A DNA stretch of 64,000 nucleotides from Diadophis punctatus similis (taxonomy: Eukaryota; Chordata; Lepidosauria; Squamata; Dipsadidae): assembly GCA_023053685.1 (NCBI GenBank), contig JALIGW010000059.1, forward strand, positions 1,612,001 to 1,676,000, read 5' to 3'. Under the pieces are notes generated by a model. It was not told the origin of the DNA. It did not search any database and saw only the letters and a program-made list of their open reading frames with translations. Position 1 is the first letter of the stretch. Each line of letters starts with the position of its first letter. Shown here one piece after another: positions 39,210-50,800 of this stretch. The translations under genes were made by a program, and so were the position numbers.

Positions 39210-42200
39210 GACACAGAGCTCAGAAATGAAAAAGAAACACATATTCCTGTTCCCTAGGGTTCGGAAAGCCAAATTTTCACACCATATTCAGATCCGAGTT
39301 TTCCCTGAGTTGTTAGCCCAAGGCGTATCATAGAATTTACTTTAAGACTCAATTCACCCCGAAAACCTCACTGTTGACACAGAGCTCAGAAATGAAAAAG
39401 AAACACAAATTCATGTTCCCTAGACTCTGGAAAGAAAAATCTCACACAATTTTTAGATCCGAACTTTCCCTGACGAGTTAGCCCAAGCCTTATCATAGAA
39501 TTTGCCTTAGAACTCAATTCAGCCCGAAAACCTCACTTTTGACATAGAGCTCAGAAATGAAAAACAAACACATATCCATGTTCCCCAGGGTGTGGAAAGC
39601 CAAATTACCACACCATTTTCAGGTCCGAGTTTTCCCTGAGGAATTAGCCCAAGCCGTATCTCATAATTTGCCTTAGGACTCAATTATAACAGAAAACTTC
39701 ACTTTTGACACAGAGCTCAGAAATGAAAAAGAAACACATATTCATGTTCTCCAGCGTCTGGAAAGCCGAATTCTGACACCATTTTCAGATCCGAGCTTTC
39801 CCTGAGGAGTTAGCCCAAGGCGTATCATAGAATTTACTTTAAGACTCAATTCACCCCGAAAACCTCACTGTTGACACAGAGCTCAGAAATGAAAAAGAAA
39901 CACAAATTCATGTTCCCTAGACTCTGGAAAGAAAAATCTCACACAATTTTTAGATCCGAACTTTCCCTGACGAGTTAGCCCAAGCCTTATCATAGAATTT
40001 GCCTTAGAACTCAATTCAGCCCGAAAACCTCACTTTTGACACAGAGCTCAGAAATGAAAAAGAAACACATATCCATGTTCCCCAGAGTCTGGAAAGCCAA
40101 AATCTCACAAAATTTTCAGATCCAAGCATTCCCTGAGGAATTAGCCCAAGCCGTATCATAGAATTTACCTTACGACTCAATTCAGCCCAAAAACCTCACT
40201 TTTGACACAGAGCTCATAAATGAAAAAGAAACACATATCCATGTTCCCCAGGGTATGGAAAAGCAAATTCCCACACCATTTTCAGATCCAAGCATTCAGT
40301 GAGGAATTAGCCCAAGCCGTATCTCATAATTTGCCTTAGGATTCAATTCAACCAGAAAAGTTCACTTTTGACACAGAGCTCAGAAATGAAAAAGAAACAC
40401 ATATTCATGTTCCCCAGGGTCTGGAAAGCCAAAATCTCACAAAATTTTCAGATCCAAGCATTCCCTGAGGAATTAGCCCAAGCCGTATCATAGAATTTAC
40501 CTTACGACTCAATTCAGCCTGAAAACCTCACTTTTGACACAGAGCTGAGAAATGAAAAAGAAACACATATCCATGTTCCCCAGGGTATGGAAAGCCAAAA
40601 TCTCACACCATTTTCAGATCCAAGCATTCCCTGAGGAATTAGCCCAAGCCGTATCATAGAATTTACCTTACGACTCAATTCAGCCCGAAAACATCTCTTT
40701 TGACACAGAGCTCAGAAATAAAAAAGAAACACATATCCATGTTCCCCAGGGTATGGAAAGCCGAATTCCCACACCATTTGCAGATCTGAGCTTTCCCTGA
40801 GGACTTAGCCCAAGGCGTTTCTCAGAATTTGCCATAGAACTCAATTCAGCCCGAAAACCTCACTTTTGACACAGAGCTCAGAAATGAAAAAGAAACACAT
40901 ATTCCTGTTCCCTAGGGTTCGGAAAGCCAAATTTTCACACCATATTCAGATCCGAGCTTTCCCTGAGGAGTTAGCCCAAGCCTTATCATAGAATTTGCCT
41001 TTGGACTCAATTCAGCCCGAAAACCTCACTTTTGACACAGAGCTCAGAAATGAAAAAGAAACACATATCCATGTTCCCCAGGGTATGGAAAAGCAAATTC
41101 CCACACCATTTTCAGATCCAAGCATTCCCTGAGGAATTAGCCCAAGCCGTATCTCATAATTTGCCTTAGGATTCAATTCAACCAGAAAAGTTCACTTTTG
41201 ACACAGAGCTCAGAAATGAAAAAGAAACACATATTCATGTTCCCCAGGGTCTGGAAAGCCAAAATCTCACACCATTTTCAGGTCCGAGTTTTCCCTGAGG
41301 AATTAGCCCAAGCCGTATCTCATAATTTGCCTTAGGACTCAATTATAACAGAAAACTTCACTTTTGACACAGAGCTCAGAAATGAAAAAGAAACACATAT
41401 TCATGTTCTCCAGGGTCTGGAAAGCCGAATTCTGACACCATTTTCAGATCCGAGCTTTCCCTGAGGAGTTAGCCCAAGGCGTTTCTCAGAATTTGCCATA
41501 GAACTCAATTCAGCCCGAAAACCTCACTTTTGACACAGAGCTCAGAAATGAAAAAGAAACACATATTCCTGTTCCCTAGGGTTCGGAAAGCCAAATTTTC
41601 ACACCATATTCAGATCCGAGTTTTCCCTGAGTTGTTAGCCCAAGGCGTATCATAGAATTTACTTTAAGACTCAATTCACCCCGAAAACCTCACTGTTGAC
41701 ACAGAGCTCAGAAATGAAAAAGAAACACAAATTCATGTTCCCTAGACTCTGGAAAGAAAAATCTCACACAATTTTTAGATCCGAACTTTCCCTGACGAGT
41801 TAGCCCAAGCCTTATCATAGAATTTGCCTTAGAACTCAATTCAGCCCGAAAACCTCACTTTTGACATAGAGCTCAGAAATGAAAAACAAACACATATCCA
41901 TGTTCCCCAGGGTGTGGAAAGCCAAATTACCACACCATTTTCAGGTCCGAGTTTTCCCTGAGGAATTAGCCCAAGCCGTATCTCATAATTTGCCTTAGGA
42001 CTCAATTATAACAGAAAACTTCACTTTTGACACAGAGCTCAGAAATGAAAAAGAAACACATATTCATGTTCTCCAGGGTCTGGAAAGCCGAATTCTGACA
42101 CCATTTTCAGATCCGAGCTTTCCCTGAGGAGTTAGCCCAAGGCGTATCATAGAATTTACTTTAAGACTCAATTCACCCCGAAAACCTCACTGTTGACACA

Positions 42201-43500
42201 GAGCTCAGAAATGAAAAAGAAACACAAATTCATGTTCCCTAGACTCTGGAAAGAAAAATCTCACACAATTTTTAGATCCGAACTTTCCCTGACGAGTTAG
42301 CCCAAGCCTTATCATAGAATTTGCCTTAGAACTCAATTCAGCCAGAAAACTTCCCTTTTGACACAGAGCTCAGAAATGAAAAAGAAACACATATTCATGT
42401 TCCCAGGGTCTGGAAAGCCAAATTCCCACACCATTTGCCGATCCGAGCATTCCCTGAGGAATTTGCCCAAGCCGTATCATAGAATTTACCTTACGACTCA
42501 ATTCAGCCCGAAAACCTCACTTTTGACACATAGCTCAGAAATGAAAAAGAAACACATATCCATGTTCCCCAGGGTCTGGAAAGCCAAAATCTCACAAAAT
42601 TTTCAGATCCAAGCATTCCCTGAGGAATTAGCCCAAGCCGTATCATAGAATTTACCTTACGACTCAATTCAGCCCAAAAACCTCACTTTTGACACAGAGC
42701 TCATAAATGAAAAAGAAACACATATCCATGTTCCCCAGGGTATGGAAAAGCAAATTCCCACACCATTTTCAGATCCAAGCATTCCCTGAGGAATTAGCCC
42801 AAGCCATATCTCATAATTTGCCTTAGGATTCAATTCAACCAGAAAAGTTCACTTTTGACACAGAGCTCAGAAATGAAAAAGAAACACATATTCATGTTCC
42901 CTAGGGTTCGGAAAGCCAAATTTTCACAAAATTTTCAGATCCAAGCATTCCCTGAGGAATTAGCCCAAGCCGTATCTCATAATTTGCCTTAGGATTCAAT
43001 TCAACCAGAAAAGTTCACTTTTGACACAGAGCTCAGAAATGAAAAAGAAACACATATTCATGTTCCCCAGGGTCTGGAAAGCCAAAATCTCACACCATTT
43101 TCAGGTCCGAGTTTTCCCTGAGGAATTAGCCCAAGCCGTATCTCATAATTTGCCTTAGGACTCAATTATAACAGAAAACTTCACTTTTGACACAGAGCTC
43201 AGAAATGAAAAAGAAACACATATTCATGTTCTCCAGGGTCTGGAAAGCCGAATTCTGACACCATTTTCAGATCCGAGCTTTCCCTGAGGAGTTAGCCCAA
43301 GGCTTTTCTCAGAATTTGCCATAGAACTCAATTCAGCCCGAAAACCTCACTTTTGACACAGAGCTCAGAAATGAAAAAGAAACACATATTCCTGTTCCCT
43401 AGGGTTCGGAAAGCCAAATTTTCACACCATATTCAGATCCGAGTTTTCCCTGAGTTGTTAGCCCAAGGCGTATCATAGAATTTACTTTAAGACTCAATTC
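39180..43500 (+). repeat. Long-range duplication, copy 2 (partner 20.75-25.07 kb)
   Basis: This is the counterpart of 20,750-25,070 at +18,425 bp. One difference is CCCCAGAGTCTGG near 40,083 against CCCCAGGGTCTGG. It begins immediately after the M4/M6 chimeric monomer at 39,044-39,209, so that monomer marks the junction between two blocks of different origin. Confidence 0.86.
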
Positions 43501-44810
43501 ACCCCGAAAACCTCACTGTTGACACAGAGCTCAGAAATGAAAAAGAAACACAAATTCATGTTCCCTAGACTCTGGAAAGAAAAATCTCACACAATTTTTA
43601 GATCCGAACTTTCCCTGACGAGTTAGCCCAAGCCTTATCATAGAATTTGCCTTAGAACTCAATTCAGCCCGAAAACCTCACTTTTGACATAGAGCTCAGA
43701 AATGAAAAACAAACACATATCCATGTTCCCCAGGGTGTGGAAAGCCAAATTACCACACCATTTTCAGGTCCGAGTTTTCCCTGAGGAATTAGCCCAAGCC
43801 GTATCTCATAATTTGCCTTAGGACTCAATTATAACAGAAAACTTCACTTTTGACACAGAGCTCAGAAATGAAAAAGAAACACATATTCATGTTCTCCAGC
43901 GTCTGGAAAGCCGAATTCTGACACCATTTTCAGATCCGAGCTTTCCCTGAGGAGTTAGCCCAAGGCGTATCATAGAATTTACTTTAAGACTCAATTCACC
44001 CCGAAAACCTCACTGTTGACACAGAGCTCAGAAATGAAAAAGAAACACAAATTCATGTTCCCTAGACTCTGGAAAGAAAAATCTCACACAATTTTTAGAT
44101 CCGAACTTTCCCTGACGAGTTAGCCCAAGCCTTATCATAGAATTTGCCTTAGAACTCAATTCAGCCAGAAAACTTCCCTTTTGACACAGAGCTCAGAAAT
44201 GAAAAAGAAACACATATTCATGTTCCCAGGGTCTGGAAAGCCAAATTCCCACACCATTTGCCGATCCGAGCATTCCCTGAGGAATTTGCCCAAGCCGTAT
44301 CATAGAATTTACCTTACGACTCAATTCAGCCCGAAAACCTCACTTTTGACACAGAGCTCAGAAATGAAAAAGAAACACATATCCATGTTCCCCAGGGTCT
44401 GGAAAGCCAAAATCGCACAAAATTTTCAGATCCAAGCATTCCCTGAGGAATTAGCCCAAGCCGTATCATAGAATTTACCTTACGACTCAATTCAGCCCAA
44501 AAACCTCACTTTTGACACAGAGCTCATAAATGAAAAAGAAACACATATCCATGTTCCCCAGGGTATGGAAAAGCAAATTCCCACACCATTTTCAGATCCA
44601 AGCATTCAGTGAGGAATTAGCCCAAGCCGTATCTCATAATTTGCCTTAGGATTCAATTCAACCAGAAAAGTTCACTTTTGACACAGAGCTCAGAAATGAA
44701 AAAGAAACACATATTCATGTTCCCCAGGGTCTGGAAAGCCAAAATGTCACAAAATTTTCAGATCCAAGCATTCCCTGAGGAATTAGCCCAAGCCGTATCA
44801 TAGAATTTAC
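43500..44810 (+). repeat. Bridging satellite segment related to 39.3-40.5 kb
   Basis: Up to about 44.1 kb it matches 39.36-39.97 kb at offset 4,145 (CCAGCG 39,751/43,896). Beyond that it matches at 4,310 (TCAGTGAGG 40,296/44,606; M14 40,691/45,001). The 165 bp step is one extra M5 monomer at 44,181 here. This segment therefore looks like another partial copy of the 20.75-22 kb sequence family, joined in register to the next block. Confidence 0.8.
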
Positions 44811-47800
44811 CTTACGACTCAATTCAGCCTGAAAACCTCACTTTTGACACAGAGCTGAGAAATGAAAAAGAAACACATATCCATGTTCCCCAGGGTATGG
44901 AAAGCCAAAATCTCACACCATTTTCAGATCCAAGCATTCCCTGAGGAATTAGCCCAAGCCGTATCATAGAATTTACCTTACGACTCAATTCAGCCCGAAA
45001 ACATCTCTTTTGACACAGAGCTCAGAAATAAAAAAGAAACACATATCCATGTTCCCCAGGGTATGGAAAGCCGAATTCCCACACCATTTGCAGATCTGAG
45101 CTTTCCCTGAGGACTTAGCCCAAGGCGTTTCTCAGAATTTGCCATAGAACTCAATTCAGCCCGAAAACCTCACTTTTGACACAGAGCTCAGAAATGAAAA
45201 AGAAACACATATTCCTGTTCCCTAGGGTTCGGAAAGCCAAATTTTCACACCATATTCAGATCCGAGCTTTCCCTGAGGAGTTAGCCCAAGCCTTATCATA
45301 GAATTTGCCTTTGGACTCAATTCAGCCCGAAAACCTCACTTTTGACACAGAGCTCAGAAATGAAAAAGAAACACATATCCATGTTCCCCAGGGTATGGAA
45401 AAGCAAATTCCCACACCATTTTCAGATCCAAGCATTCCCTGAGGAATTAGCCCAAGCCGTATCTCATAATTTGCCTTAGGATTCAATTCAACCAGAAAAG
45501 TTCACTTTTGACACAGAGCTCAGAAATGAAAAAGAAACACATATTCATGTTCCCCAGGGTCTGGAAAGCCAAAATCTCACACCATTTTCAGGTCCGAGTT
45601 TTCCCTGAGGAATTAGCCCAAGCCGTATCTCATAATTTGCCTTAGGACTCAATTATAACAGAAAACTTCACTTTTGACACAGAGCTCAGAAATGAAAAAG
45701 AAACACATATTCATGTTCTCCAGGGTCTGGAAAGCCGAATTCTGACACCATTTTCAGATCCGAGCTTTCCCTGAGGAGTTAGCCCAAGGCGTTTCTCAGA
45801 ATTTGCCATAGAACTCAATTCAGCCCGAAAACCTCACTTTTGACACAGAGCTCAGAAATGAAAAAGAAACACATATTCCTGTTCCCTAGGGTTCGGAAAG
45901 CCAAATTTTCACACCATATTCAGATCCGAGTTTTCCCTGAGTTGTTAGCCCAAGGCGTATCATAGAATTTACTTTAAGACTCAATTCACCCCGAAAACCT
46001 CACTGTTGACACAGAGCTCAGAAATGAAAAAGAAACACAAATTCATGTTCCCTAGACTCTGGAAAGAAAAATCTCACACAATTTTTAGATCCGAACTTTC
46101 CCTGACGAGTTAGCCCAAGCCTTATCATAGAATTTGCCTTAGAACTCAATTCAGCCAGAAAACTTCCCTTTTGACACAGAGCTCAGAAATGAAAAAGAAA
46201 CACATATTCATGTTCCCAGGGTCTGGAAAGCCAAATTCCCACACCATTTGCCGATCCGAGCATTCCCTGAGGAATTTGCCCAAGCCGTATCATAGAATTT
46301 ACCTTACGACTCAATTCAGCCCGAAAACCTCACTTTTGACACATAGCTCAGAAATGAAAAAGAAACACATATCCATGTTCCCCAGGGTCTGGAAAGCCAA
46401 AATCTCACAAAATTTTCAGATCCAAGCATTCCCTGAGGAATTAGCCCAAGCCGTATCATAGAATTTACCTTACGACTCAATTCAGCCCAAAAACCTCACT
46501 TTTGACACAGAGCTCATAAATGAAAAAGTAACACATATCCATGTTCCCCAGGGTATGGAAAAGCAAATTCCCACACCATTTTCAGATCCAAGCATTCCCT
46601 GAGGAATTAGCCCAAGCCATATCTCATAATTTGCCTTAGGATTCAATTCAACCAGAAAAGTTCACTTTTGACACAGAGCTCAGAAATGAAAAAGAAACAC
46701 ATATTCATGTTCCCTAGGGTTCGGAAAGCCAAATTTTCACAAAATTTTCAGATCCAAGCATTCCCTGAGGAATTAGCCCAAGCAGTATCATAGAATTTAC
46801 CTTACGACTCAATTCAGCCTGAAAACCTCACTTTTGACACAGAGCTGAGAAATGAAAAAGAAACACATATCCATGTTCCCCAGGGTCTGGAAAGCCAAAA
46901 TCTCACACCATTTTCAGATCCAAGCATTCCCTGAGGAATTAGCCCAAGCCGTATCATAGAATTTACCTTACGACTCAATTGAGCCTGAAAACCTCACTTT
47001 TGACACAGAGCTCAGAAATGAAAAAGAAACACAAATTCATGTTCCCTAGACTCTGGAAAGAAAAATCTCACACAATTTTTAGATCCGAACTTTCCCTGAC
47101 GAGTTAGCCCAAGCCTTATCATAGAATTTGCCTTAGAACTCAATTCAGCCCGAAAACCTCACTTTTGACATAGAGCTCAGAAATGAAAAAGAAATACATA
47201 TTCATGTTCCCTACGGTCGGGAAAGCCAAATTTTCACACCATTTTCAGATCCGAGCATTCCCTGAGGAATTAGTCCAAGCCGTATCATAGAATTTACCTT
47301 ACGACTCAATTCAGCCCGAAAACCTCACTTTTGACACAGAACTCAGAAATGAAAAAGAAACACATATCCATGTTCCCCAGGGTATGGAAAACCGAATTCC
47401 CACACCATTTGCAGATCCGAGCATTCCCTGATGAATTAGCCCAAGCCGTATCATAGAATTTACCTTACGACTCAATTCAGCCCGAAAACCTCATTTTTGA
47501 CACAGAGCTCAGAAATGAAAAAGAAACACATACAGTATTCCTGTTCCCTAGGGTCTGGAAAGCCAAATTCTCACACCATTTTCAGATCCGAGCTTTCCCT
47601 GAGGAGTTAGCCAAAGGCCTATCTCAGAATTTGCCATAGAAATCAATTCAGCCAGAAACTTCACTTTTGACACAGAGGTCAGAAATGAAAAAGAAACATA
47701 TCCATGTTCCCCAGGGTGTGGAAAGCCAAATTACCACACTATTTTCAGGTCCTAGTTTTCCCTGAGGAATTAGCCAAAGCCGTATCTCATAATTTGCCTT

Positions 47801-50800
47801 AGGATTCAATTCAACCAGAAAAGTTCACTTTTGACACAGAGCTCAGAAATGAAAAAGAAACACATATTCATGTTCCCCAGGGTCTGGAAAGCCAAAATCT
47901 CACAAAATTTTCAGATCCAAGCATTCCCTGAGGAATTAGCCCAAGCCGTATCATAGAATTTACCTTACGACTCAATTCAGCCCGAAAACCTCTCTTTTGA
48001 CACAGAGCTCAGAAATCAAAAAGAAACACATATCCATGTTCCCCAGGGTATGGAAAGCCGAATTCCCACACCATTTGCAGATCCGAGCTTTCCCTGAGGA
48101 CTTAGCCCAAGGCGTTTCTCAGAATTTGCCATAGAACTCCATTCAGCCCGAAAACCTCACTTTTGACATAGAGCTCAGAAATGAAAAACAAACACATATC
48201 CATGTTCCCCAGGGTGTGGAAAGCCAAATTACCACACCATTTTCAGGTCCGAGTTTTCCCTGAGGAATTAGCCCAAGCCTTATCATAGAATTTGCCTTAG
48301 AACTCAATTCAGCCAGAAAACTTCCCTTTTGACACAGAGCTCAGAAATGAAAAAGAAACTCATATTCATGTTCCCAGGGTCTTGAAAGCCAAATTCCCAC
48401 ACCATTTGCCGATCTGAGCATTCCCTGAGGAATTTGCCCAAGCCGTATCATAGAATTTACCTTACGACTCAATTCAGCCCGAAAACCTCACTTTTGACAC
48501 AGAGCTCAGAAATGAAAAAGAAACACATATCCATGTTCCCCAGGGTCTGGAAAGCCAAAATCTCACAAAATTTTCAGATCCAAGCATTCCCTGAGGAATT
48601 AGCCCAAGCCGTATCATAGAATTTACCTTAAGACTCAATTCAGCCCAAAAACCTCACTTTTGACACAGAGCTCATAAATGAAAAAGAAACACATATCCAT
48701 GTTCCCCAGGGTATGGAAAAGCAAATTCCCACACCATTTTCAGATCCAAGCATTCCCTGAGGAATTAGCCCAAGCCGTATCTCATAATTTGCCTTAGGAT
48801 TCAATTCAACCAGAAAAGTTCACTTTTGACACAGAGCTCAGAAATGAAAAAGAAACACATATTCATGTTCCCCAGGGTCTGGAAAGCCAAAATCTCACAA
48901 AATTTTCAGATCCAAGCATTCCCTGAGGAATTAGCCCAAGCCGTATCATAGAATTTACCTTACGACTCAATTCAGCCTGAAAACCTCACTTTTGACACAG
49001 AGCTGAGAAATGAAAAAGAAACACATATCCATGTTCCCCAGGGTATGGAAAGCCAAAATCTCACACCATTTTCAGATCCAAGCATTCTTTGAGGAATTAG
49101 CCCAAGCCGTATCTCATAATTTGCCTTAGGATTCAATTCAACCAGAAAAGTTCACTTTTGACACAGAGCTCAGAAATGAAATAGAAACACATATTCATGT
49201 TCCCCAGGGTCTGGAAAGCCAAAATCTCACAAAATTTTCAGATCCAAGCATTCCCTGAGGAATTAACCCAAGCCGTATCATAGAATTTACCTTACGACTC
49301 AATTGAGCCTGAAAACCTCACTTTTGACACAGAGCTCAGAAATGAAAAAGAAACACATATCCATGTTCCGCAGGGTATGGGAAGCCGAATTCTGACACCA
49401 TTTTCAGATCTGAGCTTTCCCTGAGGAGTTAGCCCAAGGCTTTTCTCAGAATTTGCCATAGAACTCAATTCAGCCCGAAAACCTCACTTTTGACACAGAG
49501 CTCAGAAATGAAAAAGAAACACATATTCCTGTTCCCTAGGGTTCGGAAAGCCAAATTTTCACACCATATTCAGATCCGAGTTTTCCCTGAGTTGTTAGCC
49601 CAAGGCGTATCATAGAATTTACTTTAAGACTCAATTCACCCCGAAAACCTCACTGTTGACACAGAGCTCAGAAATGAAAAAGAAACACAAATTCATGTTC
49701 CGCAGGGTATGGAAAGCCGAATTCTGACACCATTTTCAGATCCGAGCTTTCCCTGAGGAGTTAGCCCAAGCCGTATCATAGAATTTACCTTACGACTCAA
49801 TTGAGCCTGAAAACCTCACTTTTGACACAGAGCTCAGAAATGAAAAAGAAACACATATCCATGTTCCCTAGACTCTGGAAAGAAAAATCTCACACAATTT
49901 TTAGATCCGAACTTTCCCTGACGAGTTAGCCCAAGCCTTATCTCAGAATTTGCCTTGGGACTCAATTCAGCCAGAAAACTTCACTTTTGACACAGAGCTC
50001 AGAAATGAAAAAGAAACACATAGCCATGATCCCCAGGGTGTGGAGAGACAAAATTTCACACAATTTTCAGATCCAAGCTTTCCCTGGGGAGTTAGCCAAA
50101 GGCCTATCTCAGAATTTGCCATAGAAATCAATTCAGCCAGAAACTTCACTTTTGACACAGAGCTCAGAAATGAAAAAGAAACACATATCCATGTTCCCCA
50201 GGGTGTGAAAGCCAAATTACCACACTATTTTCAGGTCCTAGTTTTCCCTGAGGAATTAGCCAAAGCCGTATCTCATAATTTGCCTTAGGACTCAATTCAG
50301 CCAGAAAACTTCACTCTTGACACAGAGCTCAGAAATGAAAAAGAAATACATATTCATGTTCCCTACGGTCGGGAAAGCCAAATTTTCACACCATTTTCAG
50401 ATCCGAGCATTCCCTGAGGAATTAGCCCAAGCCGTATCATAGAATTTACCTTACGACTCAATTCAGCCCGAAAACCTCACTATTGACACAGAGCTCAGAA
50501 ATGAAAAAGAAACACATATCCATGTTCCCCAGGGTATGGAAAGCCAAATTCTCACACCATTTTCAGATCCGAGCTTTCCCTGTGGAGTTAGCACAAGCCG
50601 TATCTCATAATTTGCCTTAGGATTCAATTCAACCAGAAAACTTCACTTTTGACACAGAGCTCAGAAATGAAAAAGAAACACATATTCATGTTCCCCAGGG
50701 TCTGGAAAGCCAAAATCTCACAAAATTTTCAGATCCAAGCATTCCCTGAGGAATTAGCCCAAGCCGTATCATAGAATTTACCTTACGACTCAATTCAGCC

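Noticed and set aside
48434..48619. 61-codon open frame
   Set aside because: It is a shortened form of the 96-codon repeat frame; GTCTTGAAAG near 48,381 puts a stop in the upstream part.
49950..50288. 112-codon open frame, longest in the window
   Set aside because: It exists because CCCTGAGGAG became CCCTGGGGAG near 50,085, removing a stop that its partner at 35.6 kb keeps. It starts on TTG and lies wholly in satellite.
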